Source of the DNA: Bacillota bacterium
Lineage (GTDB): Bacteria > Bacillota > Clostridia > Oscillospirales > Acutalibacteraceae
DNA length: 6,533 nucleotides
Direction: 5' to 3'
NCBI GenBank assembly: GCA_023420245.1
Contig: JAEZWL010000214.1
Coordinates: 1-6,533, forward strand
The notes under the pieces were generated by a model. That model saw only the letters and a program-made list of their open reading frames with translations, did no database searches and had not been told where the DNA came from. Below are positions 1-6,284 of this stretch, one piece after another. Within the stretch, counting starts at the first letter, position 1; each line of letters opens with the position of its first letter. The translations under genes were made by a program, and so were the position numbers.

Positions 1-216
1 AGTTTTCACGGTATCGGTCGGCTGTGCGCCGTTCGCAATCCATTTCTTAGCCTTGTCGGCATCCACCTTCACAACGGAAGGCTCCTCGAGCGGATTGTAA
101 TAACCGATTTCCTCAATGAAACGTCCATCGCGCGGGTAGCGGGAATCTGCAACAACTATACGATAGAAGGGAGCCTTCTTAGCACCCATTCTGCGTAATC
201 TGATCTTTACTGACAT
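1..216 (-). CDS. rpsP: 30S ribosomal protein S16, N-terminal part (runs off the window)
   Basis: Small-subunit ribosomal protein S16, which binds 16S rRNA in the body of the 30S particle and helps its assembly. The 72 visible codons begin MSVKIRLRRMGAKKAPFYRI and continue through the S16 hallmarks VADSRYPRDGRFIEEIG and YYNPLEE, ending in NGAQPTDTVKT at the window edge. Bacterial S16 is usually about 80 to 90 residues, so only a short C-terminal tail is missing. The ATG at 216-214 has a strong SD (GGAGGTG, 229-223) at about 6 to 7 bases. It lies 79 bases downstream of ffh on the same strand with no clear promoter or terminator between, so co-transcription with ylxM-ffh is likely. The spacer holds a hairpin that could set its level separately. 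Identification is near certain. Confidence 0.97.
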   Translation of the reverse strand, partial: MSVKIRLRRMGAKKAPFYRIVVADSRYPRDGRFIEEIGYYNPLEEPSVVKVDADKAKKWIANGAQPTDTVKT

Positions 217-250
217 AATGTTCACCTCCACAAATTGATCAATATCTTCA

Positions 251-272
251 CCAAAAAGGGTTTCCTTATTGG
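251..272 (-). promoter_or_regulatory. Imperfect hairpin in the ffh-rpsP spacer
   Basis: Read on the minus strand, arms CCAATAAGG and CCTTTTTGG flank a 4-base AAAC loop. Eight of nine positions pair, with one T:T mismatch in the middle. No T-run follows on either strand, so it is not a standard intrinsic terminator. It sits in the mRNA between the ffh stop (296) and the rpsP SD. By inference it could act as a processing or stability element or a protein-binding site that uncouples rpsP from ffh. The function is unproven, and chance is possible in an AT-rich spacer. Confidence 0.4.
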
Positions 273-295
273 ATGAATTCTAAATGAAATTCCTG

Positions 296-1621
296 TTAAA
301 ACGGCATTCCCATCCCGGAGAAACGGCGCTTGCCCATCCCCTTCATCTGTTTTACAAACTTCTGGGTCTGCTCAAACTGTTTGATCAGGCGGTTAACGTC
401 CTCTACCTTCATTCCGCTTCCGGCAGCGATGCGTCTTTTGCGCGAGGGATTAATCAGCGCCGGTTTCTCGCGCTCTTCCGGCGTCATGGATAGAATGATC
501 GCAGCCATACGATCCATCTGACGGTCGTCGATATCGACGTCCTTAATCTGCTTTTCCATGCCCGGCATCTTGGAGAGTACGTTTTTCAGCGGGCCCATTT
601 TCTTAATTTGCTGGAACTGATCAAGCAAATCGTTAAAATCAAGTTTATTCTGCATCAGCTTCTTTGCCGTATTCTCCGCAGCTGTTTGATCCAGCTTGGT
701 CTGGGCGTTCTCGATCAGAGTCAGAACATCACCCATTCCCAGAATACGGGAAGCCATACGATCGGGGTGGAACACCTCAAGGTCCTCCAGCTTTTCGCCA
801 ACGCCGACGAACTTAATCGGCTTTCCGGTGACTGCGCGGACGGAAAGCGCCGCGCCTCCGCGGGTATCGCCGTCGAGCTTCGTGAGAATCACACCGGTAA
901 TATTCAGCAGCTCGTCGAAGGTCTTTGCGACATTCACTGCCTCCTGACCGGTCATGGAATCGACGACCAGTAATATTTCATGAGGGGAAACCTCATCCTT
1001 GATATTTTTCAGCTCGCCCATCAGCTTTTCATCGATTTGCAGCCGTCCGGCGGTATCAATCAAAACCATGTCGTTGCCGTAATCCCGGGCATGGGCAATC
1101 GCGGCTTTACAAATTTTAACCGGATTCTCCGTTCCCATCTCAAAAACAGGCACACCTGCTTTTGAACCGACGACCTGAAGCTGTTTGATCGCGGCCGGGC
1201 GGTAGATATCGCAGGCAGCAAGCAGAGGCCGGTGCCCCTTGCCCTTCAGCATCATGGCAAGCTTGCCGGCGTGGGTCGTTTTACCGGCACCCTGCAAACC
1301 GCAGAGCATGATAACGGTCGGCGGAGCAGAGGGGGACGCTATCTTGGCGTCGCTGCCGCCCATCAGCTCGGTCAGCTCTTCGTTCACTATTTTGATCACC
1401 ATCTGCGCGGGAGTAAGACTTTCCATTACCTCCGCGCCGATGGCGCGTTCGCTTATTTTATTTGTAAAATCTTTTGCAACCTTATAGTTTACGTCCGCTT
1501 CCAAAAGAGCGAGGCGGACTTCACGCATCGCTTCCTTAACATCCGCTTCACTTAATTTACCTTTGGATTTCAGCCGTTTAAACGCGGCGGATAATTTATC
1601 GGCAAGACCTTCGAATGCCAA
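296..1621 (-). CDS. ffh: Signal recognition particle protein Ffh (SRP54 GTPase)
   Basis: Cytosolic GTPase that, with SRP (4.5S/scRNA type) RNA, binds signal sequences on ribosome-nascent chains and docks with FtsY at the membrane. The 441 residues match the usual length of about 440 to 450. Order: N domain (1 to about 88); G domain with P-loop GLQGAGKT (108-115), DIYRPAA (138-144), DTAGR (189-193) and TKLDGD (247-252); and a methionine-rich M domain from about 300 with the RNA-binding segment SRKRRIAAGSG (393-403). The tail is MKGMGKRRFSGMGMPF. The start codon is TTG at 1621-1619, preceded by AAGGAGG (1635-1629) at 7 bases. No other in-frame start would keep the N domain. The gene follows ylxM by 12 bases, with the ylxM stop inside this SD, which suggests translational coupling. 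No key residue is missing. Confidence 0.98.
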   Translation of the reverse strand: MAFEGLADKLSAAFKRLKSKGKLSEADVKEAMREVRLALLEADVNYKVAKDFTNKISERAIGAEVMESLTPAQMVIKIVNEELTELMGGSDAKIASPSAPPTVIMLCGLQGAGKTTHAGKLAMMLKGKGHRPLLAACDIYRPAAIKQLQVVGSKAGVPVFEMGTENPVKICKAAIAHARDYGNDMVLIDTAGRLQIDEKLMGELKNIKDEVSPHEILLVVDSMTGQEAVNVAKTFDELLNITGVILTKLDGDTRGGAALSVRAVTGKPIKFVGVGEKLEDLEVFHPDRMASRILGMGDVLTLIENAQTKLDQTAAENTAKKLMQNKLDFNDLLDQFQQIKKMGPLKNVLSKMPGMEKQIKDVDIDDRQMDRMAAIILSMTPEEREKPALINPSRKRRIAAGSGMKVEDVNRLIKQFEQTQKFVKQMKGMGKRRFSGMGMPF

Positions 1622-1628
1622 CGCTGTC

Positions 1629-1635
1629 CCTCCTT
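1629..1635 (-). promoter_or_regulatory. Ribosome binding site of ffh, overlapping the ylxM stop
   Basis: AAGGAGG lies 7 bases before the TTG start of ffh. Its first two A bases are the last two bases of the ylxM TAA stop codon (1636-1634). This placement supports TTG as the real start and lets terminating ylxM ribosomes reinitiate on ffh. Confidence 0.85.
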
Positions 1636-1999
1636 ACTCCTCGCAAAGTCCCTTTGCAATCTCTAAAATCTTTTCCGAATTGCTTTTCAATTCATGGGAA
1701 TATATAAAATGCTCATTGTACTCTGTAATCTGTTCCGCGGCGGCAATGATTTCCTCGAGGCCTGTCCTCACCTCACGGAAACGGCGCGCAAGCCCGAGGC
1801 GTTCCTCCATATCGAGAAGCTGAACCTCCGCGCGCTTGATGGAATCGCGCACACCCTGACGGGTAATCCCCTCGTTATCCGCAATTTCGGAAAGCGAAAG
1901 GTCGTCGTTATAATAATATTCAATCACGCTACGCTGCTTTTCGGTCAGCATATCGCCGTAGAAATCAAGTAAAAGGGATATTTCCATGTTTTTCGCCAC
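1634..1999 (-). CDS. ylxM: YlxM-family helix-turn-helix protein, SRP-associated
   Basis: Small protein of the YlxM/p13 family (UPF0122), nearly always encoded just before ffh in Firmicutes. In streptococci it is reported to bind SRP components and modulate Ffh GTPase activity. The fold resembles sigma-factor region 4. Visible: MLTEKQRSVIEYYYNDDLSL then SEIADNEGITRQGVRDSIKR, a helix-turn-helix at roughly residues 33 to 58. A charged, probably helical C-terminal half follows (121 residues in total). The start is taken as GTG at 1999-1997 (MAKNMEISLLLDFYGD after initiator conversion), because GGGGG (2011-2007) lies 7 bases upstream. The longer GTG at 2005 overlaps that SD and is implausible; ATG at 1987 is possible but about 20 bases from the SD. 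A strong promoter precedes the gene. Whether it also binds DNA, for example the repeat at 2018-2042, is unknown. Confidence 0.93.
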   Translation of the reverse strand: MAKNMEISLLLDFYGDMLTEKQRSVIEYYYNDDLSLSEIADNEGITRQGVRDSIKRAEVQLLDMEERLGLARRFREVRTGLEEIIAAAEQITEYNEHFIYSHELKSNSEKILEIAKGLCEE

Positions 2000-2006
2000 A
2001 AACACA

Positions 2007-2012
2007 CCCCCT
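2007..2012 (-). promoter_or_regulatory. Ribosome binding site that sets the ylxM start
   Basis: AGGGGG ends 7 bases before the GTG at 1999 and only 1 base before the in-frame GTG at 2005. This favours 1999 as the translation start and excludes the longer frame. Confidence 0.75.
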
Positions 2013-2017
2013 AAGCT

Positions 2018-2042
2018 ACTGTAAAGCGATTTACTTTACAGT
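2018..2042. repeat. Perfect 9-bp inverted repeat at the ylxM-ffh transcription start
   Basis: Arms ACTGTAAAG and CTTTACAGT (2018-2026 and 2034-2042) match perfectly around a 7-base spacer. The upstream end falls at the predicted +1 of the ylxM promoter, and the downstream end is 5 bases from the ylxM SD. A shorter nested alternative pairs GTAAA (2021-2025) with TTTAC (2030-2034), because TTTAC is directly repeated at 2030-2039. It could be a repressor operator or a 5'-terminal mRNA hairpin that affects stability or translation. The repeat is seen directly; either function is inference. Confidence 0.7.
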
Positions 2043-2076
2043 TATGAATTATACTATAAAGAGGCGACAAAGTCAA
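2041..2076 (-). promoter_or_regulatory. Sigma-A promoter for ylxM-ffh(-rpsP)
   Basis: The -35 hexamer is TTGACT (2076-2071), followed by a 17-base spacer and a perfect -10 TATAAT (2053-2048). The predicted start is near 2041-2042. This is 11 of 12 consensus positions with optimal spacing, so a strong housekeeping promoter is expected. The TGA within TTGACT is also the stop codon of the upstream YpmS-like gene (2075-2073), so the promoter begins inside that gene. Confidence 0.88.
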
Positions 2077-2744
2077 GAGAAAATTCCAAAGTACGGCGTA
2101 TTCAGCTTTCCCTGCACCTTTAGCTTCAGCATCCGGTTCTCCAGCCTTATATCGGAAAGATTCAAATCAGCGGAAACACCGGACTGCTTGTAATGAAACA
2201 CAGATCCATCCATTCGAATTTCCGTTCCGCTTACGGTAAAGGTTTCGGGCAACGCTTCCTTCAGCGTCGGGATTACCCAAACGGGATTGACCGGAAGTCT
2301 GCCGACATGCACGGAATTTACACGCATAGCCAGCTGTCCGCCCGAAAAGGACGGCGTGAGATTAACAGAAACGTCATACGCTCTGTTCTGATATACAATC
2401 GGCAGAAACGCATCCGCCGTGTCATCCTCACGGAAGGAAAGGATTACGCGGCGAATAGCCGCACCGTTGACGGAAGTAAAGTGACTGCTCAAAGCCATCT
2501 TTTGATCGATAAAACCGTTTATTTCTTCCTCGGTTACGGAACACTCTTCACCGGAAAGCGCACCCGCCAGTACTTTCTTCGCCAGCTCATTAGACGGAGC
2601 AATCGGCTGGTTGATTTGCTCCGCATGCGGCGTGCTCAGAGCCAGCGTAATCAATATTCCTATGATAACAAGAATTCCCGCAGCCACGGACAAAACAATC
2701 GTCAGGATACGGTTCCCTTTGCTCTTTTCTTTCTTCATCTGCAT
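2073..2744 (-). CDS. Membrane-anchored YpmS/DUF2140-like protein of unknown function
   Basis: A 223-residue protein with a short basic N-terminus (MQMKKEKSKGNR), one strongly hydrophobic segment at about 13 to 36, then an extracytoplasmic domain. By the positive-inside rule the tail is cytoplasmic and the body lies outside the membrane, as a signal anchor with no lipobox cysteine. The soluble part has the pattern SVTEEEINGFID (69-80), a variable middle, then VHVGRLPVNP (145-154) and beta-rich ending strands. This resembles Bacillus YpmS (DUF2140), whose role is not established. The ATG at 2744 is supported by GGGAGGA (2757-2751) at 6 bases. It lies between mutS2 and ylxM with a candidate promoter of its own at 2818-2790. 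Its stop codon sits inside the ylxM promoter. The gene is surely real; the family assignment is by eye and moderate. Confidence 0.85.
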   Translation of the reverse strand: MQMKKEKSKGNRILTIVLSVAAGILVIIGILITLALSTPHAEQINQPIAPSNELAKKVLAGALSGEECSVTEEEINGFIDQKMALSSHFTSVNGAAIRRVILSFREDDTADAFLPIVYQNRAYDVSVNLTPSFSGGQLAMRVNSVHVGRLPVNPVWVIPTLKEALPETFTVSGTEIRMDGSVFHYKQSGVSADLNLSDIRLENRMLKLKVQGKLNTPYFGIFS

Positions 2745-2789
2745 AACCTATCCTCCCGTCATTATCGCTCTTCCTTTTTCCTATAGTAT

Positions 2790-2818
2790 ATAATAAACGC
2801 GTGAAAAGTAGAAGTCAG
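2790..2818 (-). promoter_or_regulatory. Candidate sigma-A promoter for the YpmS-like gene
   Basis: CTGACT (2818-2813) is followed by a 17-base spacer and TATTAT (2795-2790), matching consensus at 4/6 and 5/6 positions. This predicts a start near 2783 and a leader of about 39 bases. An overlapping alternative -10, TATACT (2790-2785), has no good -35. It sits in the 142-base mutS2/YpmS-like spacer, the longest gap in the window, where a promoter is plausible. Confidence 0.5.
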
Positions 2819-2834
2819 ACCAACTGTTGATTGG

Positions 2835-2867
2835 AAAAACAGGCATGATTGCATTTTGAAAATCACC
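2835..2867 (-). terminator. Weak possible terminator after mutS2
   Basis: On the minus strand, about 20 bases after the mutS2 stop, GG-TGATT (2867-2861) can pair with AATCA (2850-2846) and, across a 2-base bulge, CC (2843-2842). A TTTTT run (2839-2835) follows. The stem is short, AT-rich and bulged, and the T-run is short and offset by two bases. At best it is a leaky terminator, and read-through into the YpmS-like gene is likely. Confidence 0.2.
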
Positions 2868-2886
2868 TAGTACTCTGAGCATGGGT

Positions 2887-5265
2887 TTATTTCAGTTCCA
2901 CAATCGTGACACCGGCCTCGCCCTCGCCGAACGTGCCGAGCCGGTAACTCCTGACGCTGGGGTGCTTTTTCAGGTGCTGCTGAACCGCCGCGCGGAGCGC
3001 GCCGGTTCCTTTTCCGTGGATGATGGTCAGCAGCTCTACGCCGGTCAGCAAAGCGGAATCAATGAAGCGGTCTACATTTAAAATCGCTTCGTCGGTCATC
3101 TGCCCGCGCAGGTCAATTTCTGTTGAAACCTTCGCCTGCGCGCGTCCTGTTACATTTCTGGTAACGGTACGGCGCGGCGTTTTCGGCTGCTTTTCATTCA
3201 CCAGACGCAGGTTGGAAACCGGAACGCGGGTCTGGATGATTCCCGCCTGCACCAGCACCGTATCGGAGCTGCCCTCCGGAAGGCGGAGCACCGTACCGGT
3301 CTTATCAATATCAAACAGAAGCACCGTGTCGCCGACCTTGAGAGGGCGGGGCAGGACATATTCGTCCACATTCCGTGTATGAATCGGGTCTGCCGTTTCC
3401 TCCAGATTGCGGAGTCCGGCCTTCAGCTTTGCTTTCTGCTCCGCGGTAAGCGCCTTGTTCTGCTGTTTGCGAAGCTCCTCCATCTCGTTGAGGAGCGCGT
3501 CAATCTGACCGCGTGTACGCGAAACCAGCTCGGCGGCCTGACGGCGGGCTTTTTCAATTTCCTTATCCGCTTCCGCCTGAATGCTGTCGCGGATTGCCTG
3601 CGCGTCCTGCTTCGCGCGGACGGCCTCGAGGTGCGCCTGCTCTGCCTTACCACGCTCCGCCTCCAAGCCCTGGCGGCTGCTTTCCAGGCTCTGTACCACG
3701 TCTTCAAAACGCGCGTTCTCGGTGGAAACTAAGTCCCTTGCGCGGTTGACAACCTCTTCGTTCATGCCGAGACGAAGAGAAATCGCAAAGGCATTCGAAC
3801 GACCCGGCACGCCAATGAGCAGGCGGTAGGTCGGGCGAAGTGTGGTCACGTCGAATTCACAGCAGGCGTTTTCCACACCCGCCGTTTGCAAGGCGTAAGC
3901 CTTTAGCTCCGCGTAATGGGTCGTTGCTGCGATTTTGGCACCCTTTTGGCGCAGAGCCTCCAGAATCGCCATCGCAAGCGCGGCGCCCTCCACCGGGTCG
4001 GTTCCCGCGCCGAGCTCATCCAGTAAAATCAAGCTGGCTTCATCCGCCTGATCGATGATTTTAATAATATTGGTCATATGGGCAGAAAACGTAGAGAGGG
4101 ACTGCTCGATGCTCTGCTCGTCGCCGATATCCGCCAAAACCTGCCGGTAAATGGAAATCCGGCTGTTATCCGCCACCGGGAGCAAAAGACCGCACATCGC
4201 CATCAGCGTGAGCAGACCGACGGTTTTCAGTGTAACGGTTTTACCGCCTGTATTCGGTCCGGTAATCACCAGCGTATCGAAATTTATACCCAATTCGATA
4301 TCCGTCGGTACCACTTTATCTCCCGAAATCAGCGGATGTCGCGCTTTTTTCAGCAGGGTTTTCCCTTCGTCGTTCACAAGAGGCATGCTTGCCTTCATTT
4401 TATAACCGAGGTTTGCTTTTGCAAAAATTAAATTCAAGTCTACCGCGGCCTGATATCCGCTGATTGTACCGCCCGCGAAATTGCCGGTTTCCGCCGATAG
4501 CTCGGCGAGAATCCGCTCGATTTCCACTTGTTCCTGGGAAAGCAGCACCCTGACCTGATTGTTGGCTTCCACCACCGCCATCGGCTCCACAAAAACGGTC
4601 GCGCCGCTGGAGGAGGTATCGTGAACCAAGCCGGGGATTTCGCTCCTGCACTCCGCCTTAACCGGAACGACAAAGCGCCCGTCGCGCATTGTAACGATCG
4701 GGTCCTGCAGGTATTTCTGATAAACCGGGGAATGAATCATTTTATCCAGCTGTTCCCTGGCACGGGAGGATGCGGCGCGGATTTTCCGGCGAATGGAGGC
4801 CAATTCGGGGGACGCGGCGTCGGCCATCTCCTCCTCCGACAGAATCGCGTTGAAAATTCGGTCTTCCAGATATTTATTCGGCATCAGCGAATCAAAGCGC
4901 CAGTCAAGAACGCTTTTCACCCCTTCACTTTTCGAACGCCAGTCCACAATTCCGCGAAGCGTGCGAAGCACCCCCGCAATCCGCAGAAGCTCCGGCATGT
5001 TTAAGGTTGCGCCCGCTTCCGCGCGGCGCAAAGAGTTGGTGACGTTTTTCAGGCCGCCGAAGGACGGCGCGCCGAACTGCGCCAGCAGCGTATAGGCCGC
5101 GTCGGTATCTGCCAGAAGGCGCCGCACTTCCGAAAGAGAAGTGTCCGGCAGAAGATTCCGGGCAAGCTGGGCGGCATCGTCACAGGCGGTCTCTCCCGCG
5201 AGCATATTCAATATTTTATCCAGCTCCAAAGCCAGATAATGTCGTTTGTTTTCTTCCATTATCAT
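2887..5265 (-). CDS. mutS2: MutS2, Smr-domain MutS-family ATPase
   Basis: MutS-family ATPase lacking the mismatch-binding domain. Known roles include suppression of homologous recombination and, in Bacillus (MutS2/RqcU), splitting of collided ribosomes. With the start at 5265 it has 792 residues, close to the usual 780 to 790. Order: helical core/clamp region (about 1 to 310); ATPase with P-loop GPNTGGKT (336-343), Walker B LILLDE followed by LGAGTDP (412 onward) and THYAELK (449-455); a long charged coiled-coil stretch (about 506 to 625); a small beta region (about 641 to 686); and a C-terminal Smr domain (about 716 to 792) with DLRG (718-721) and HGKGTGALR (750-758). An in-frame ATG 14 codons upstream (5307) has no SD, whereas 5265 has AAAAGGA at 8 bases. 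ATPase and Smr motifs all look intact. It lies between a phosphoesterase and the YpmS-like gene. Confidence 0.97.
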   Translation of the reverse strand: MIMEENKRHYLALELDKILNMLAGETACDDAAQLARNLLPDTSLSEVRRLLADTDAAYTLLAQFGAPSFGGLKNVTNSLRRAEAGATLNMPELLRIAGVLRTLRGIVDWRSKSEGVKSVLDWRFDSLMPNKYLEDRIFNAILSEEEMADAASPELASIRRKIRAASSRAREQLDKMIHSPVYQKYLQDPIVTMRDGRFVVPVKAECRSEIPGLVHDTSSSGATVFVEPMAVVEANNQVRVLLSQEQVEIERILAELSAETGNFAGGTISGYQAAVDLNLIFAKANLGYKMKASMPLVNDEGKTLLKKARHPLISGDKVVPTDIELGINFDTLVITGPNTGGKTVTLKTVGLLTLMAMCGLLLPVADNSRISIYRQVLADIGDEQSIEQSLSTFSAHMTNIIKIIDQADEASLILLDELGAGTDPVEGAALAMAILEALRQKGAKIAATTHYAELKAYALQTAGVENACCEFDVTTLRPTYRLLIGVPGRSNAFAISLRLGMNEEVVNRARDLVSTENARFEDVVQSLESSRQGLEAERGKAEQAHLEAVRAKQDAQAIRDSIQAEADKEIEKARRQAAELVSRTRGQIDALLNEMEELRKQQNKALTAEQKAKLKAGLRNLEETADPIHTRNVDEYVLPRPLKVGDTVLLFDIDKTGTVLRLPEGSSDTVLVQAGIIQTRVPVSNLRLVNEKQPKTPRRTVTRNVTGRAQAKVSTEIDLRGQMTDEAILNVDRFIDSALLTGVELLTIIHGKGTGALRAAVQQHLKKHPSVRSYRLGTFGEGEAGVTIVELK

Positions 5266-5273
5266 AGTAATTA

Positions 5274-5280
5274 TCCTTTT
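5274..5280 (-). promoter_or_regulatory. Ribosome binding site that sets the mutS2 start
   Basis: AAAAGGA lies 8 bases before the ATG at 5265. A second ATG two codons further in (5259) is about 14 bases away, and the longer frame from 5307 has no purine-rich site before it. The start MIMEENKRHYLALELDKI also fits the expected MutS2 N-terminus. Confidence 0.75.
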
Positions 5281-5338
5281 CAACTTTACCACAGTACTTT
5301 GCAGCATCTAAAATGACAGGATTACAAAGCACCGGATT

Positions 5339-6205
5339 TTAACAATGTTCCAGGGTGATAACAACGATTTCCGGGCGATTCAGGAACCGCGCCCCGAAAA
5401 GACCGCTGCCAAGTCCTCTGCTGACAAGAAGCTTTTTATCTTGAATTTCATAAATTCCGGAGCTGTACTCCGGCAGGAATTTGCGCTCGGGCGAAAGCAA
5501 CCCGCCCAAAAGCGGAAGACGAAGCATTCCCCCATGGACATGACCGCTGAGTGATAAATCCGCGCCCCAGCGGGCATAAACGGGGAAGCAGAGAGGATTA
5601 TGCGCCAGCAGAATTCCGAAGGCAGACGGGTCGCAAACATCCATTATCCGCTTCATATCCCGGTCGATGAACGGCACGGTACGACCGGTTTTTTTCTTCG
5701 CTTCACGGTAATGCTTTAAGGGAAGCCACAACCCGTAAAGATTGATGCTTTGCCGATTCTGAGTGATTTGCGTCTTTTCGTTTTCGAGCACCCTGATTTT
5801 CATTGAGGCAAGACGCACCAAAAACGCCTTCATTTCCTTACGCTCCATGTCCAGCTCATGATTCCCGACTACATAATAACACGGATATTTTGCGCCGAGT
5901 GTCTGAGCGAGACGAAAAAAAACGTCATGGTGAAAATCCGACCGGCTGATCATGTCTCCGGTCATCACGACCATATCCGGTTTGACTGCGTCGATTTTGC
6001 GGATTAGACGAACGTTTTCATGTCCAAAACAAGCACTGTGCAGGTCGGAGAGCTGTAGGATCTTAAATCCTTGAAAGTCCGGCGGAATTTTCGGAGAAGC
6101 AATCCGGTAATCCGTTCTTTGCAGCAGATGGTTTTCAATAAAAAGCGTGGATGTTAACTTCAATGCCTTGATCAGGATTCTTTTGAGCAGAGATTTCTTC
6201 TTCAT
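5339..6205 (-). CDS. Calcineurin-like metallophosphoesterase (YkuE/YaeI type)
   Basis: A 288-residue dinuclear-metal phosphoesterase. The full metal ligand set is visible in order: SDLHS (53-57, D54 and H56), TGD (82-84, D84), GNHE (114-117, N115 and H116), LLAHNP with H202, and GHVHGG (221-226, H222 and H224). The basic N-terminus (MKKKSLLKRILIKALKL), followed by a moderately hydrophobic stretch to about residue 28, suggests peripheral or anchored membrane association, as in YkuE/YaeI-like enzymes. It is not a clear transmembrane helix. The substrate cannot be told from sequence; relatives hydrolyse phosphodiesters or lipid-linked pyrophosphates. The start at 6205 has GGGAG (6215-6211) at 5 bases. 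The open frame extends to 6358 but would overlap recO and adds no conserved sequence. It sits between recO and mutS2, with spacers of 79 and 73 bases. Confidence 0.92.
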   Translation of the reverse strand: MKKKSLLKRILIKALKLTSTLFIENHLLQRTDYRIASPKIPPDFQGFKILQLSDLHSACFGHENVRLIRKIDAVKPDMVVMTGDMISRSDFHHDVFFRLAQTLGAKYPCYYVVGNHELDMERKEMKAFLVRLASMKIRVLENEKTQITQNRQSINLYGLWLPLKHYREAKKKTGRTVPFIDRDMKRIMDVCDPSAFGILLAHNPLCFPVYARWGADLSLSGHVHGGMLRLPLLGGLLSPERKFLPEYSSGIYEIQDKKLLVSRGLGSGLFGARFLNRPEIVVITLEHC

Positions 6206-6210
6206 AACAG

Positions 6211-6215
6211 CTCCC
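6211..6215 (-). promoter_or_regulatory. Ribosome binding site that sets the phosphoesterase start
   Basis: GGGAG lies 5 bases before the ATG at 6205. It supports the 288-residue form over an extension that would run into the recO coding region. Confidence 0.65.
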
Positions 6216-6284
6216 GCGGAATTTTTATTCGATTCCAAATATGTAACGGCTTCCCTGAAACAACTTATTAGTCGAATAACTTTT

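Noticed and set aside
275..315. Possible rpsP promoter (TAGAAT-like -10) and a small GAATT/AATTC dyad just after ffh
   Set aside because: No acceptable -35 at 16 to 18 bases and no extended -10. The dyad is 5 bp with an 8-base loop, within chance expectation.
1232..1555. Plus-strand open frame of 107 codons opposite ffh
   Set aside because: It is antisense to the highly conserved Ffh N and G domains and is explained by codon bias of the true gene.
2193..2786. Plus-strand open frame of 197 codons opposite the YpmS-like gene
   Set aside because: Its composition is rich in R, S, H and Q without domains. It is antisense to a gene with a good SD, signal anchor and family-like motifs, so it is a shadow frame.
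4528..5004. Plus-strand open frame of 158 codons opposite mutS2
   Set aside because: It lies wholly inside the conserved mutS2 coding region on the other strand and has no recognisable domain or upstream SD. Other plus-strand frames over ffh and mutS2 are rejected for the same reason.
5266..5307. N-terminal extension of MutS2 by 14 codons
   Set aside because: No SD precedes 5307, while AAAAGGA is well placed before 5265, giving a family-typical length.
5266..5338. Promoter or terminator in the phosphoesterase-mutS2 spacer
   Set aside because: The best candidate pair (TTAGAT, 17 bases, TAAAGT) matches consensus poorly, and no stable stem with a T-run is present. Nothing beyond the mutS2 SD is supported.
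6206..6284. Small stems (TTATT/AATAA and GGAAT/ATTCC) in the recO-phosphoesterase spacer
   Set aside because: Each is only 5 bp and mostly AT, with no T-run in the right place. They are not convincing as a terminator or switch.
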